Shown here one piece after another: positions 1 through 13,573 of a DNA stretch of 64,000 nucleotides (position 1 is its first letter; each line of letters opens with the position of its first letter). Source of the DNA: Brachybacterium nesterenkovii (GTDB taxonomy: Bacteria > Actinomycetota > Actinomycetes > Actinomycetales > Dermabacteraceae); assembly GCF_900163655.1 (NCBI RefSeq), contig NZ_FWFG01000068.1, positions 106,009 to 170,008 on the forward strand, in the 5' to 3' direction. Below the pieces are notes generated by a model. That model did no database searches. It was not told the origin of the DNA and was given only the letters and a program-made list of their open reading frames with translations. The translations under genes and the position numbers were made by a program.

Positions 1-1
1 C

Positions 2-142
2 CTGCTCATGCTCTTCGGCGTGGTCCCCGTGCTCTCCTTCTTCGGCGAGCGCTGGACCCACGGCCAGGTCGAGCGCGATCTCGCCTCCCGCCCCACCCTC
101 CAGGACGAGGAGCGCGGCGAGCGGGAGCACCCGCACGCGTGA
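2..142 (+). CDS. C-terminal end of a membrane protein (5' truncated by window edge)
   Basis: The window opens inside a reading frame that runs to a TGA at 140-142. The visible 46 residues start with a hydrophobic stretch (LLMLFGVVPVLSFF) followed by a charged cytoplasmic-looking tail rich in Arg, Glu and Asp. This looks like the last membrane helix and tail of a small integral membrane protein. Actinobacterial guaA is often preceded by a DUF3817 membrane protein, which would fit in size and position, but that is inference from gene order; the family signature lies outside the window. Confidence 0.55.
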   Translation: MLMLFGVVPVLSFFGERWTHGQVERDLASRPTLQDEERGEREHPHA

Positions 143-192
143 CCGGTGCCGAGGGCGCCCGCGCCCCGTGGGCGGGCGCGGCGTGCGCCCCG

Positions 193-198
193 TAGACT
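193..198 (+). promoter_or_regulatory. -10 box (TAGACT) of guaA, leaderless arrangement
   Basis: TAGACT lies 7 nt before the GTG at 206, so transcription would begin at or next to the start codon. There is no Shine-Dalgarno sequence before that GTG, and the same spacing recurs at about a dozen other genes in this window. This supports 206 rather than the upstream in-frame start at 146. Confidence 0.5.
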
Positions 199-205
199 CC
201 CGGTC

Positions 206-4308
<4,103 letters not shown>

Positions 4309-4404
4309 GACCGGTCGGGACGGGACGGTCGCTGGGGTCGGATGGACGCGGACGCCTGACGGCCCGCAGCCTCGGGGCCGCCCGCTCGGACGTCTCCGGG
4401 GACG

Positions 4405-5484
4405 TCACCGCTCGAGGCGGCCCAGCGCCCCGCGCCAGGGGCGGTGCGTCCGCAGGTGCTCCACCACTGCGGTCTCGAGCGAGGTCCGGGTGGGGAGATC
4501 CTGCCAGGCGACCGGGGGCCGGCGGCGGAAGACGAAGTAGACGGCCTCCTCGGTCGCGTCGTACACCTCCTCCTCCGACCACAGCGAGGCGAACGCCGCC
4601 AGATTGGACTCCGGAGCGGTCGCCTCCCGGATCGAGGGGCCGAGCAGCCACGATCGGCAGCGGAAGCGGTGGCCGAAGCCGTCGCCGAGGTCGCCGAAGG
4701 TCCGCCCGAGCAGCTCGACGGCAGCACGGAGAGACGCCTCGACCTCGGCGAGCACCAAGGGGCCGATCTCCGGGATGTGGATGCCCGCTGTCCAGCCCGG
4801 TGCAGGAAGGGACTCATCGCGCATGATCTCCACGTGCAGGCGACCGACGGCCAGGATCGCGCCGGCCCAGATCCGGGACGTGTAGGTCGGGGTGTGCAGC
4901 CCGAGCCCGCCGGTCACCTCGCGGTGGACCCGCATCTGCTGGCCGAGGTCTGCGAGCGAGCGCCGGGTGATCCTCGGATCGATCCCTCGAGCGTCGTGGA
5001 AGGCTCGCACGGTATCGGTCGAGACGAGGTGGGCGAGGATCGCGACGAGCCCCTGCCCGGGCACGACGGCCTGCTGCAGGGCATCATCGTGCTCGCGACG
5101 AGGACGGAGGTCAGGCGGCTCGGCCCCGGGCCCGGCGGCGGCGCGCAGAAGAGCGACCACCTCGGTGACGGCCTCGAGGAGGGCAGGGTCGCCGACGGCC
5201 CGCGGGATCGCCCCGAGCAGCTCGGAGCGGTCCGACTCGCTCACTCCCAGGAGGTCGAGCGTCGCCAGGAGCGAGGGCGCGATGAGCATGTCGCGGATCG
5301 CCTCGGCGGGCAGCTCGGCGGCCGCGCGGACCAGTCGGACCGGATCGCCCTCGAGCAGCAGATGATCGTCCAGGGGGACGTGCGGTGCGGGGCATCCGGT
5401 CGGGAGGGGGCCCGGACTCGGGGCAGCGGGCGATCCGACCGCGCATGGATCGGGGTGGAGGGGCGGCGGAGGTGGACCCGGCAT
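4405..5484 (-). CDS. Acyltransferase domain-containing protein (NAT_N / GNAT_C type)
   Basis: A 359-residue protein. The C-terminal half carries runs typical of the actinobacterial GNAT-like C-terminal family: GLGLHTPTYTSRIWAG, GIHIPEIGPL and CRSWLL. The N-terminal half (PLDDHLLL, then ELPAEAIRDMLIAP) matches the usual N-acyltransferase N-terminal helical domain. The substrate is unknown; no neighbouring pathway points to one. The start at 5484 gives MPGPPPPP, a disordered proline-rich leader; no strong ribosome site is visible and a start some 30 codons downstream cannot be excluded. It converges on the TetR gene across a 96-bp gap. Family assignment is from memory of motifs. Confidence 0.72.
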   Translation of the reverse strand: MPGPPPPPLHPDPCAVGSPAAPSPGPLPTGCPAPHVPLDDHLLLEGDPVRLVRAAAELPAEAIRDMLIAPSLLATLDLLGVSESDRSELLGAIPRAVGDPALLEAVTEVVALLRAAAGPGAEPPDLRPRREHDDALQQAVVPGQGLVAILAHLVSTDTVRAFHDARGIDPRITRRSLADLGQQMRVHREVTGGLGLHTPTYTSRIWAGAILAVGRLHVEIMRDESLPAPGWTAGIHIPEIGPLVLAEVEASLRAAVELLGRTFGDLGDGFGHRFRCRSWLLGPSIREATAPESNLAAFASLWSEEEVYDATEEAVYFVFRRRPPVAWQDLPTRTSLETAVVEHLRTHRPWRGALGRLER

Positions 5485-5601
5485 GTCCCTCAGTGTTGCG
5501 CATGTCCCTGCTCGAGGCCCGCGCACGCGGCGCCTCGGCCCCCGCGGTACTGTCGGTCCGTGCCCGTCCCACCCGAATCCCGGGCCGACTCAGGAGCTGA
5601 G

Positions 5602-7284
5602 ATGACCGAGACCCCCGAGCCCGTCGAGACCGCCCCCGCGCCCGCTCCCGAGGGAGCCGCCGCAGCCTCCGACGCGCCCGCTGCCGCGCCCGCCGTCGAG
5701 CTGTCGCCCGCTGCCGAGGCCGTCCGCGACGCCTACGCCTTCGAGGGCGCTCGCATCCACCTCGGCGCGCTGATGGAGGGCGAGGAGCCGAACCCGGCTG
5801 CCCCCGTGAACCTCTCGCTCGCGATGCTCAACCGCCACGGCCTCATCGCCGGCGCGACCGGCACCGGCAAGACCAAGACCCTGCAGGTGATCGCGGAGCA
5901 GGTGGCCGCGGCGGGCACGCCCGTCTTCGTCGCCGACATGAAGGGCGACCTCTCGGGCATCGCCGTCCCCGGGGCGGACTCCCCGAAGATCCGCGAGCGC
6001 GCCGCGGCGCGCGGCCAGCAGTGGCAGCCCCGCGCGGGCGCGACCGAGTTCTACAGCCTCGGCGGTCAGGGGACGGGCGTGCCGATCCGCACCACGGTCT
6101 CCGACTTCGGCCCCCTGCTGCTGTCCAAGGTGCTCCAGCTCAACGAGACCCAGGAGTCCTCCCTCGCCCTGATCTTCCACTACGCCGACACCCACGGCCT
6201 GGGCCTGCTGGACCTCAAGGACCTCCGCGCCCTGATCCAGTTCCTCACCTCCGACGACGAGGGCAAGAAGGAGCTGAAGTCCATCGGCGGGATCTCCAGC
6301 GCCACCGCCGGCGTGATCCTGCGCGAGCTCACCGCCTTCGAGGCCTCGGGGGCCGACGCCTTCTTCGGCGAGCCCGCCTTCGACACCAAGCACCTGCTGC
6401 GCCGCACGCCCGACGGCGCCGGCATCATCTCGTGCCTCGAGCTCCCGGCCGTGGCCGAGCGGCCGGCCCTGTTCTCGACGTTCATGATGTGGCTGCTCGC
6501 GGACCTCTACCAGGACCTCCCCGAGGTCGGCGACGCCGAGAAGCCCGAGCTCGTCTTCTTCTTCGACGAGGCGCACCTGCTGTTCGCCGACGCCTCCAAG
6601 GACTTCCTGCAGCAGGTGGTCCAGACGGTCCGGCTCATCCGCTCCAAGGGAGTGGGCGTCTTCTTCATCACCCAGATGCCCAAGGACGTCCCCGCCGACG
6701 TCCTCGCGCAGCTGGGCAACCGCGTCCAGCACGCCCTGCGCGCCTACACCCCGGATGATGCCAAGGCCCTCAAGGCGACCGCGAGCACGTTCCCGACCAG
6801 CGACTACGACCTCGAGAAGGTCCTGACGACCCTGCCCACGGGCGCGGCCGTCGTCACCGTCATGAGCGAGGACGGCGCGCCCACGCCCGTGGCCGTCACC
6901 GCCGTCCGCGCCCCCGAGTCGTCGATGGAGCCGTGCCCCGCCCCGACGATGGACGCCGTCGTCGCCGCGAGCGCCCTGAACGCCGAGTACGCCCAGGTGA
7001 TCGACCGCGAGAGCGCCTACGAGATCCTCGCGAAGCGCGACGCCGAGGCGGACGCCGCGGGGGCCGAGGGCGGGAAGGACGGCGCGAACCCGTACGACGC
7101 GCCCGCTCCCGCCGGGGGCGAGACCGATCGCCCCGCCGCCCGCGAGAAGGCGGCACCGCGCGCCAAGGAGGAGCCCGGCTTCTTGGACAACCCGGCCGTG
7201 AAGTCGTTCCTGCGCTCGGCCGGCACGGTGCTGGGCCGCGAGGTCACCCGCTCGATCTTCGGCACGCGCCGCCGACGCCGCTGA
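5602..7284 (+). CDS. HerA-like/DUF853 ATPase (helicase HerA-like domain)
   Basis: A 560-residue P-loop ATPase. Walker A GATGTGKT is at 84-91 and Walker B FFFDEAH is at about 319-325; an arginine-rich region (QTVRLIRSKGVGVFFITQ) follows, as in HerA/FtsK-like ATPases. An Ala/Pro/Glu-rich disordered leader precedes the domain. The C-terminal part is acidic and ends in a basic tail (RRRRR). Bacterial homologues of the DUF853 family (E. coli YjgR) are annotated as ATPases of unknown role; a DNA-translocating or membrane-associated function is possible. ATG at 5602 has AGGAG just upstream. It is monocistronic with a strong terminator behind it. Confidence 0.85.
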   Translation: MTETPEPVETAPAPAPEGAAAASDAPAAAPAVELSPAAEAVRDAYAFEGARIHLGALMEGEEPNPAAPVNLSLAMLNRHGLIAGATGTGKTKTLQVIAEQVAAAGTPVFVADMKGDLSGIAVPGADSPKIRERAAARGQQWQPRAGATEFYSLGGQGTGVPIRTTVSDFGPLLLSKVLQLNETQESSLALIFHYADTHGLGLLDLKDLRALIQFLTSDDEGKKELKSIGGISSATAGVILRELTAFEASGADAFFGEPAFDTKHLLRRTPDGAGIISCLELPAVAERPALFSTFMMWLLADLYQDLPEVGDAEKPELVFFFDEAHLLFADASKDFLQQVVQTVRLIRSKGVGVFFITQMPKDVPADVLAQLGNRVQHALRAYTPDDAKALKATASTFPTSDYDLEKVLTTLPTGAAVVTVMSEDGAPTPVAVTAVRAPESSMEPCPAPTMDAVVAASALNAEYAQVIDRESAYEILAKRDAEADAAGAEGGKDGANPYDAPAPAGGETDRPAAREKAAPRAKEEPGFLDNPAVKSFLRSAGTVLGREVTRSIFGTRRRRR

Positions 7285-7308
7285 CGATGCGCTCCTGACC
7301 GCGTCGAC

Positions 7309-7350
7309 GGAGGGCGCTCACCGGACCGCGAGGTTCGGCGAGCGCCCTCC
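7309..7350. terminator. Intrinsic terminator-like hairpin after the HerA-like gene
   Basis: GGAGGGCGCTC at 7309-7319 pairs with GAGCGCCCTCC at 7340-7350, and the inner CCG.ACC/GGT.CGG nearly completes one long stem. It lies between convergent genes and can serve both. Confidence 0.7.
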
Positions 7351-7418
7351 ATGCTTCGAGAAGCGATGCGGCTGCGTGTCCGGGCGCGCGACGGCAGCCG
7401 ATCAGGTCCGAGCGGCGA

Positions 7419-8048
7419 TCACCAGAAGTAGCCGCGTCCGGCGCAGTAGTTCGCGACCGACTGCGCAGGCAGCCAGTAGCGGTGGGGGAGCGAGGACGAG
7501 AGGGTGGACCCCGCGGGATCGGAGATCCGCAGCGTGCGGTACCGCGTGTCGTAGCCGTCGATCGTCACGTAGTGGTAGATCGTGCCGCGGTTCCCTCCCC
7601 ACTTCGGGTACTGGCCGGGAAGCACGATCCAGTTGCACACGGTCGCGTAGCCGTCGTCGACATTCTTGGTCGCCCGGTCCCACAGCAGGTTCCCCTGCGC
7701 AGTCGTCGCAGTCATACTGCCCATCCACTCCGCCCGGTACACCGCGTTCGGGACGAATCGCGACAGCACCGGGGCCATCGAACCGAAGTTCGTGCCGTTG
7801 GTCGTGGTGCCGAGCGCGCTCGCGAGAGTTCCCTGCGACGGGGGCGTCGAGTCACGGGCGCTCACGGCGATGCGCGCGGCGGCAGGGCCGCAGTAGTACT
7901 GGGTGACCTGCTGCTGCCAGGTGGTGGGCTCGATCTTCTCGCCCCGGGTCCGGGGCGTGTAGGCGGAGGCGGGTGCGACGAGCGCGCCGGTGCCGACGAG
8001 GGCCGTGCCTGCGCCGAGGGTGCGCAGAAGGGTGCGACGGGTGAGCAT
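7419..8048 (-). CDS. Secreted C39-like cysteine peptidase domain protein with Tat-type signal
   Basis: A 209-residue exported protein. The N-terminus has a twin-arginine-like signal (TRRTLLRTLGAGTAL, cleavage near AYT). The mature part begins with QQQVTQYYCGPAAARI, the Cys box of the peptidase C39-like family (PF13529), with the matching His in IYHYVTIDGYD and Asp in ISDPAGS completing a Cys-His-Asp/Asn triad. It probably acts on an extracellular peptide or cell-wall target; the substrate is unknown. Start at 8048 was chosen because AGGAG precedes it, whereas the in-frame ATG ten codons upstream has none. It is monocistronic. Confidence 0.8.
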   Translation of the reverse strand: MLTRRTLLRTLGAGTALVGTGALVAPASAYTPRTRGEKIEPTTWQQQVTQYYCGPAAARIAVSARDSTPPSQGTLASALGTTTNGTNFGSMAPVLSRFVPNAVYRAEWMGSMTATTAQGNLLWDRATKNVDDGYATVCNWIVLPGQYPKWGGNRGTIYHYVTIDGYDTRYRTLRISDPAGSTLSSSLPHRYWLPAQSVANYCAGRGYFW

Positions 8049-8396
8049 GGGCTTGTCTCCTGGGGGTCGGAGCACCGAGAGGCGCTCAGCGAGCGGGCAC
8101 GTGTGTGCTCGGCGTCACAGTAGGACCGCGGTGGCGCCCGGGACATGGACTGAACTGCCCATCGACAGTCGAGGACGGATAGGGATGCAATGAGGGGTTG
8201 AGCCCCCTTTGTCCGCTCTTCGGCAGCGCGATCCCGCTGTCCCTCGCTCCGGAGGCCTGCCGTGGATTTCGTACCGGTGCGGGGGCGTCCCCGGACAAGA
8301 CCCTGGTCCGGTGCCGGGAACGGCGGAGCCCCCGGATCCGCGGGAGGCGGATCCGGGGGCTCCGGGTGAGCGCGAGCTCAGAGCGCTCTCAGCGCG
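8049..8396. other. 348-bp intergenic region, no gene seen
   Basis: It holds the promoter side of the peptidase gene (candidate minus-strand -10 TACTGT, complement of 8117-8122), a small hairpin AGGGG..CCCCT near 8193-8208, and the gpmA terminator. Open frames crossing it have no start signal or recognisable product. Confidence 0.5.
8325..8363 (-). terminator. Intrinsic terminator of gpmA
   Basis: A perfect 17-bp stem: GGAGCCCCCGGATCCGC at 8325-8341 and its complement at 8347-8363, with a 5-nt loop, 33 bp past the gpmA stop. Confidence 0.8.
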
Positions 8397-9143
8397 TCAC
8401 TTCTTGCCCTGGTTCGCGACGGCCTCGGCGGCGGCCTTCGCGGCGACCGGGTCGAGGTAGCGGCCGCCCTTCTCCACGGGCTTGAAGTCGTCGTCGAGCT
8501 CGTACACGAGCGGCTGGCCGGTGGGGATGTTCAGGCCCGCGATCTCCTCGTCGGAGATGTCGTCGAGGAACTTCACCAGCGCGCGCAGCGAGTTGCCGTG
8601 GGCGGCCACCAGCACGGTCTTGCCGCTGGCGAGATCGGGCTTGATGCCCTCCTCCCAGTACGGCAGGAAGCGCTTGACGACGTCCTTGAGGCACTCGGTG
8701 CGGGGCATCTGCTCGCCCAGGTCCGCGTAGCGGGGGTCCTGATCCTGGGAGAACTCGGTGCCGAACTCGATCGCGGGCGGCGGCACGTCGTAGGAGCGGC
8801 GCCACTGCATGAACTGCTCGTCGCCGTACTTGTCGCGGATCTCGGTCTTGTTCAGGCCCTGCAGGGCGCCGTAGTGGCGCTCGTTGAGGCGCCAGTCGCG
8901 GCGCACCGGGATCCAGTGGCGGTCCGCGGCGTCGAGCGCGAGGTTCGCGGTCTTGATGGCGCGGCGCAGGAGGGAGGTGTGGAGGACGTCGGGCAGGACG
9001 CCCTGGGCCTTCATGAGCTCACCGGCGGCGACGGCCTCGGCCTCGCCCTTCTCGGACAGGGGCACGTCGACCCAGCCGGTGAAGAGGTTCTTGGCGTTCC
9101 ATTCGCTCTCGCCGTGGCGGAGCAGCACGAGTGTGTAGGTCAT
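8397..9143 (-). CDS. gpmA: 2,3-bisphosphoglycerate-dependent phosphoglycerate mutase
   Basis: Interconverts 3- and 2-phosphoglycerate in glycolysis and gluconeogenesis in the cytoplasm. The N-terminal [10 protein letters not shown] carries the phosphorylated histidine; [28 protein letters not shown] and [12 protein letters not shown] are the other conserved blocks with the second active-site His. Its 248 residues are the normal length. Start at 9143: the -10 TAGGGT (complement of 9150-9155) lies 6 nt before the ATG, so the mRNA is probably leaderless. A strong terminator follows. Confidence 0.96.
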   Translation of the reverse strand: MTYTLVLLRHGESEWNAKNLFTGWVDVPLSEKGEAEAVAAGELMKAQGVLPDVLHTSLLRRAIKTANLALDAADRHWIPVRRDWRLNERHYGALQGLNKTEIRDKYGDEQFMQWRRSYDVPPPAIEFGTEFSQDQDPRYADLGEQMPRTECLKDVVKRFLPYWEEGIKPDLASGKTVLVAAHGNSLRALVKFLDDISDEEIAGLNIPTGQPLVYELDDDFKPVEKGGRYLDPVAAKAAAEAVANQGKK

Positions 9144-9221
9144 GCTCCAACCCTACGACGCCCGCGGAGGCCGTTCCCAGGACGTCCGGACGGGCGGCGG
9201 CCTCACGCGCGCCGCAGCGCG

Positions 9222-9647
9222 TCACGCCTCGACGATCACCGTGAACGGACCGTCGTTCGTCAGCGACACCCGCATCTGCGCGCCGAAGCGGCCCGTGGCG
9301 ACCTCGACGCCTCGGCCGCGGACCGCATCGACGACGGCGTCCACGAGGGGCTCGGCGACGGGTCCCGGGGCGGCGGCGCTCCACGAGGGGCGGCGCCCCT
9401 TGCGGGTGTCCCCGTAGAGCGTGAACTGGGAGACGATCAGCACCCCGGCGCCCGCGTCGAGCACCGAGCGCTCGCCGTCGAGGAGCCGCAGCTCGCAGAT
9501 CTTGCGGGAGATGCGCTCGACCTGCTCGGCGCCGTCGTCGTGCGTGACGCCGAGGAGGACCAGCAGCCCCTCGCCGTCGACCGCGCCGACCGTCTCCCCA
9601 TCGACCTCGACGGCCGCCGAGTCGACCCGCTGGATCACCGCGCGCAT
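9222..9647 (-). CDS. dtd: D-aminoacyl-tRNA deacylase
   Basis: Removes D-amino acids mischarged on tRNA (and glycine from tRNA-Ala). Its 141 residues are the family length; MRAVIQRV opens the protein, [17 protein letters not shown] is the catalytic SQ-T motif, and NDGPFTV near the C-terminus is the cross-subunit Gly-Pro motif, with Phe where Val is common. The start codon lies 1 nt beyond the stop of the kinase gene upstream, so the two are translationally coupled. Confidence 0.95.
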   Translation of the reverse strand: MRAVIQRVDSAAVEVDGETVGAVDGEGLLVLLGVTHDDGAEQVERISRKICELRLLDGERSVLDAGAGVLIVSQFTLYGDTRKGRRPSWSAAAPGPVAEPLVDAVVDAVRGRGVEVATGRFGAQMRVSLTNDGPFTVIVEA

Positions 9648-9648
9648 C

Positions 9649-11175
9649 TCAGGCCCCCGTCCGGATGTCGGGGCCGGGCGCGGAGGGTGCGGGCGTGGCC
9701 CGGGGTTGCGTCCGCACGGACCGTGCGGGGCGCTCCTGCGTCGGCGCATCGCGGTCCCCGGGGGACTCGGGCGCCGCCGCGTGCACCGGCGGGCGCGCCG
9801 CGATCCGCGAGGACGGGCCGTGGGAGATCGGGGCGAAGGTCGCATCCGGATGCGGCGCCGGGCGCGGCGGGATGCGGCGGACGCGGCCGCCGGACGCGGC
9901 GATCGACCGCGCGCGCTCCATCCAGGCCTCCGCGACGCGCACGATCGCCTCGGTCGCCCGCTCCCAGGCGGGCTCCTGCTGCCGGTGCGGGCCGGTCGCG
10001 AGCGACAGGACGACACCCGCGGCCCGCAGCGCGAGCTCCTGGGGGTCGACGCGCGCGGCGAACACGCTGGTCCACTGCGTCGTGGCCTCGTCGACGCGCC
10101 GATGGATCTCGGGCGGGATCCGGCCCGTCGTCCCGTAGTCGGCCAGCACGCTCAGGTGCGCGACCAGGCAGGCGAGATCGTCGGCGCGGCGCCCGGGCCC
10201 CACGGTGTCGATGTCGAGCAGGCCCACCACCCGTCCGTCGTCGACGAACACCTGGGCCTCGTAGAAGTCCCCGTGGACCACATCGTGCGGGTGCAGTCCG
10301 ATGCGCTGATCGACTTCCGCCAGGCCCGTGCGGATCCCCGCGACCAGAGCGTCGAGGCGCGGTGCGAGCGCGGGCATCGAGGCGCCGACGATGCCCGCGT
10401 AGAAGGCCGCCGAGTCCGTCCACGGGGCGCGCAGCGGCGCCGGGTACAGGGAGGCGGGCAGGCGGTCGAGGAGCGCGACGAGATCCTCGCCGCGGCAGGC
10501 GTCCGGCCCCTCCTCGAGGACGGCACGGGCCAGCGGGCGGCCCGGGAGCTCCGCGAGGACGACGAGGCCCTCGTGGTGGGCGAGGACGACGGGGACCGGC
10601 ACGCCCGCCGACAGCAGGTGCCGGTGGCGCTCGACGATCTCGCCGCTGCGGTGGGGCTGCATGACCTTGAGGAACACGGCGCGGTCGGCGAGCTGCGCAC
10701 GCAGCACGGCGCGGCGCCCGGGCCGGTAGGAGATGACCTCGAGGGGCACGCTGGCCTGCGGGCCGATCCCGGTGGGGACGCCCAGCTCCTCGAGCGTCGC
10801 GGCGACCACGTCGGGGTAGCAGACGCGCGCGAGCATCGGCAGCCAGGGGTCGTGCGGGTAGCGCCAGACCCGCACGGAGATCTCCCCGTCGGTCATGACC
10901 AGGGACTGCTCGGCGCTGCGGAGGTCCTTCTCCGGCTCGCCGATGTGGGCGCTGGCTCCGAACAGCTCCTCGCGCGGGGGCGCGGCGGGGCCGTCGAGCT
11001 CGGGCCAGGAGACCTGGGTGCGGTAGAGGGCCTTGGTGGAGCGCCCGGGCCGGTGGTCCACGTGGTCGAGCTCCCACGAGCGCAGGGATCCCCCCGCGTT
11101 GTCCACCGCCGAGCGCAGCAGGCCCCCGGCCTCCGGCCCTGTGAGCAGCTCCGAGCCGTCGAGCGATTGCGCCAT
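9649..11175 (-). CDS. Aminoglycoside-phosphotransferase-fold kinase (APH family)
   Basis: A 508-residue protein with a protein-kinase-like APH fold. The catalytic loop is [15 protein letters not shown] (Brenner HGD motif with Gln in place of the usual Asn) and the metal-binding motif is [10 protein letters not shown]. The N-terminal lobe contains [18 protein letters not shown], giving the ATP-binding Lys. The last 90 residues are a Pro/Arg/Ala-rich disordered tail. The substrate is unknown; linkage to dtd does not identify it, and no resistance role should be assumed. A TAGAAA box 6 nt before the ATG suggests a leaderless message divergent from the DUF3151 gene. Confidence 0.8.
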   Translation of the reverse strand: MAQSLDGSELLTGPEAGGLLRSAVDNAGGSLRSWELDHVDHRPGRSTKALYRTQVSWPELDGPAAPPREELFGASAHIGEPEKDLRSAEQSLVMTDGEISVRVWRYPHDPWLPMLARVCYPDVVAATLEELGVPTGIGPQASVPLEVISYRPGRRAVLRAQLADRAVFLKVMQPHRSGEIVERHRHLLSAGVPVPVVLAHHEGLVVLAELPGRPLARAVLEEGPDACRGEDLVALLDRLPASLYPAPLRAPWTDSAAFYAGIVGASMPALAPRLDALVAGIRTGLAEVDQRIGLHPHDVVHGDFYEAQVFVDDGRVVGLLDIDTVGPGRRADDLACLVAHLSVLADYGTTGRIPPEIHRRVDEATTQWTSVFAARVDPQELALRAAGVVLSLATGPHRQQEPAWERATEAIVRVAEAWMERARSIAASGGRVRRIPPRPAPHPDATFAPISHGPSSRIAARPPVHAAAPESPGDRDAPTQERPARSVRTQPRATPAPSAPGPDIRTGA

Positions 11176-11230
11176 GGCACGTTTCTACCAGGTGCGGCCC
11201 CTCCCATGCCCGCCCTCTACCATGGAGCGC

Positions 11231-11683
11231 ATGGCTGAGAACGATCCCGCACGTCCCGCCCCCGAGCCCGCCGTGCTCCCCGGACAGAACCTGCTCGGGA
11301 TCCCGCCGACGCTGCTGCCGGAGGACCACCCTGACGTGGAGGTCGCGGAGGCGGTGCGCGAGGGTGCCGACCCGCGCGAGCTCGCCGCCGGCCGACCCGA
11401 TTCGAGCCTCGCCTGGGCGCTGCTGGCCCAGGAGGCCCTCTCCGACGGGGATGACGTCGCCGCCTACGCGTACGCCCGCACCGGCTACCACCGCGGTCTC
11501 GACGCGCTGCGCCGTGCCGGCTGGCGCGGCCAGGGGCCGATCCCGGCATCCCACGCGCCCAACCGCGGCTTCCTGCACGCGCTGGCGCTGCTCGGCGAGG
11601 CCGCCTCCCGGATCGGCGAGCGCGACGAGGCCGAGCGGATCATCGCCTTCCTCCGCGAGGCGGATCCCACGCTCGTCCCCTGA
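11231..11683 (+). CDS. DUF3151 family protein
   Basis: A 150-residue soluble protein matching the actinobacterial DUF3151 family: [15 protein letters not shown] near the N-terminus, then a helical TPR-like region with [19 protein letters not shown] and [18 protein letters not shown], and the usual end-to-end length. Function unknown in the family. The start at 11231 (MAEN) is preferred over 11222 because the -10 TACCAT at 11218-11223 overlaps the upstream ATG and ends 7 nt before this one. Conserved neighbourhood with purA in related genomes fits. Confidence 0.82.
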   Translation: MAENDPARPAPEPAVLPGQNLLGIPPTLLPEDHPDVEVAEAVREGADPRELAAGRPDSSLAWALLAQEALSDGDDVAAYAYARTGYHRGLDALRRAGWRGQGPIPASHAPNRGFLHALALLGEAASRIGERDEAERIIAFLREADPTLVP

Positions 11684-11723
11684 GGTGCGGCCCCGCACCC
11701 GGACGCCCGGAGCGCGGGGCCGG

Positions 11724-11823
11724 TAGACTCGGCGCGTCCTCGCGACGCCGTGGGCGCCCGCCCCCGTCGCGGGTGCCGTCTCTGGCGCGAGGACATCCAC
11801 CGCCGTCGTCGAATGGAGTCGCC
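11724..11823 (+). promoter_or_regulatory. purA promoter and structured 5' leader
   Basis: The -10 TAGACT at 11724-11729 predicts a leader of about 88 nt, unusually long here where many genes are leaderless. Within it GTCCTCGCG (11736-11744) pairs with CGCGAGGAC (11786-11794), enclosing a second near-perfect hairpin GGCGCCCGC/GCGGGTGCC. It could be a regulatory RNA element; it matches no riboswitch I recognise. Confidence 0.4.
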
Positions 11824-13131
11824 ATGCCCGCCGTCGTGATCGTCGGAGCCCAGTGGGGCGACGAGGGCAAGGGGAAGGCCACCGACCTGCTCGGCGAGCG
11901 CGTCGACTGGGTGGTCAAGCCCAACGGCGGCAACAACGCCGGGCACACCGTCGTGGTCCACGGCAGCAAGTTCGAGCTCAAGCTCCTGCCCGCCGGCATC
12001 CTGTCCCCGCGGGTGACCCCGGTGATCGGCAACGGCGTGGTGGTTAACCTCGAGGCCCTGTTCGAGGAGATCGGCGTGCTCGAGGCCCGCGGCGTCGACA
12101 CCTCCCGCCTGCGCATCAGCGCGAACGCCCACATCGTTGCGCCCTACCACCAGACGCTCGACAAGGTCACCGAGCGCTTCCTGGGCAAGCGCGCGATCGG
12201 CACCACCGGCCGCGGCATCGGCCCCGCCTACATGGATAAGGCAGGGCGCCTGGGCATCCGCGTCCAGGACCTCTTCGACGCCTCGATCCTGCGCCAGAAG
12301 GTCGAGGCCTCCCTGCGCCAGAAGAACGAGCTGCTGGTCAAGGTCTACAACCGGCGCACCGTGGACGCCGAGGAGATCACGCAGAAGCTGCTGTCGTACG
12401 CCGAGCGCCTGCGCCCGATGGTCGTCGACACCACCGAGCTGCTGAACACCGCGCTCGACCGCGGTGAGGTGGTCCTCATGGAGGGCGGCCAGGCCACCTA
12501 CCTCGACGTCGACCACGGCACATACCCGTTCGTCACCAGCTCCAACCCGACCGCCGGCGGCGCCTGCACGGGCTCGGGCATCGGGCCCACCCGCATCGAC
12601 CGGGTGATCGGCATCGTCAAGGCGTACACGACGCGCGTGGGCGCCGGCCCGTTCCCCACCGAGCTCGACGACAAATGGGGCGAGTTCCTCCAGCGCGTGG
12701 GCCACGAGGTGGGCGTGAACACCGGGCGGCCCCGCCGCTGCGGCTGGTACGACGCGCTCATGATCCGCCACGCCCAGCGCATCAACGGCTTCACCGACAT
12801 CGTGCTGACCAAGCTCGACGTCCTGACGGGGATCGACGAGATCCCCCTGTGCATCGGCTACGACATCGACGGCGTGCTCCACCGCGACATGCCGATGACC
12901 CAGACCGAGTTCCACCACGCGGTCCCGGTGTACGAGACGATGCCCGGCTGGACCGAGGACATCACCGCCTGCCGCACGCTCGAGGACCTCCCCGCCAACG
13001 CCCGCGCCTATGTGGAGCGCCTCGAGGAGCTGGCTGGATGCCGCATCTCCGCGATCGGCGTCGGCCCCGACCGCGACGACACGATCGCGGTCCACGACCT
13101 CCTGCCGACCGGCGCCCGCGAGGCCCGCTGA
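11824..13131 (+). CDS. purA: Adenylosuccinate synthetase
   Basis: GTP-dependent ligation of aspartate to IMP, the first committed step to [14 protein letters not shown] at the N-terminus is the GTP-binding loop with the catalytic Asp; NNAGHTVV has the catalytic His; [11 protein letters not shown] and [14 protein letters not shown] are conserved IMP and loop motifs. The motif usually read as EGAQGTLLD is EGGQATYLD here. Its 435 residues are normal. ATG at 11824. It begins a tightly packed purine/housekeeping run continuing to purM. Confidence 0.97.
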   Translation: MPAVVIVGAQWGDEGKGKATDLLGERVDWVVKPNGGNNAGHTVVVHGSKFELKLLPAGILSPRVTPVIGNGVVVNLEALFEEIGVLEARGVDTSRLRISANAHIVAPYHQTLDKVTERFLGKRAIGTTGRGIGPAYMDKAGRLGIRVQDLFDASILRQKVEASLRQKNELLVKVYNRRTVDAEEITQKLLSYAERLRPMVVDTTELLNTALDRGEVVLMEGGQATYLDVDHGTYPFVTSSNPTAGGACTGSGIGPTRIDRVIGIVKAYTTRVGAGPFPTELDDKWGEFLQRVGHEVGVNTGRPRRCGWYDALMIRHAQRINGFTDIVLTKLDVLTGIDEIPLCIGYDIDGVLHRDMPMTQTEFHHAVPVYETMPGWTEDITACRTLEDLPANARAYVERLEELAGCRISAIGVGPDRDDTIAVHDLLPTGAREAR

Positions 13132-13132
13132 C

Positions 13133-13573
13133 GTGACGCCCCGCCGGACCGATCCCGCCGAGGGCGACGCCGCGCTCGCGGCCTGGGCCACGGACCCCGA
13201 CGCCGCTCGCCGGGGCGTGCTCGCGCCCGCGGTGCGCCGCACCCTCGAGCTGTTCGCCGAGGAGTTCCCCGGCGGCGCCGTCGAGCTGCGCGTCCCGCCG
13301 TTCGCTGCCGTGCAGGCGATCGCGGGGACCCGCCACACCCGCGGCACGCCCCCGGCGGTGGTCGAGACCGATGCGCGGACCTGGTTGGAGCTCGTCACCG
13401 GGGCCCTGAGCTGGGCCGATGCCTGCGCCGCCGGCCGGGTGAGCGCGAGCGGAGAGCGAAGCGACCTGAGCGAGCAGCTTCCGCTGCCCGGGCCCCGCCG
13501 CATCGCGCGCCGCGCCGCCGACGCGGCCGGGGACGGCGCGATGGACGGTGCTGCGAGCGGGGGAGGGGCATGA
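13133..13573 (+). CDS. Sterol-carrier (SCP2-like) family protein
   Basis: A 146-residue protein starting at a GTG 1 nt after the purA stop. The core (VELRVPPFAAVQAIAG, RGTPPAVVETDARTWLELV, TGALSWADACAAGRVSASG) is the bacterial SCP2-like fold often found next to purine genes in actinobacteria; it probably binds a small hydrophobic ligand, function undefined. The C-terminal 40 residues are low-complexity. Its stop overlaps the cutC start (ATGA), so it is co-translated. Confidence 0.75.
   Translation: MTPRRTDPAEGDAALAAWATDPDAARRGVLAPAVRRTLELFAEEFPGGAVELRVPPFAAVQAIAGTRHTRGTPPAVVETDARTWLELVTGALSWADACAAGRVSASGERSDLSEQLPLPGPRRIARRAADAAGDGAMDGAASGGGA

Noticed and set aside
4389..4406. GACGTC-N6-GACGTC dyad between the TetR and acyltransferase genes
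   Set aside because: Short palindromic words at a convergent gap, too weak to call a terminator or operator.
4444..5601. 386-codon extension of the HerA-like frame
   Set aside because: It is antisense to a convincing acyltransferase-like gene; the ATG at 5602 has a ribosome site and begins the family-like leader.
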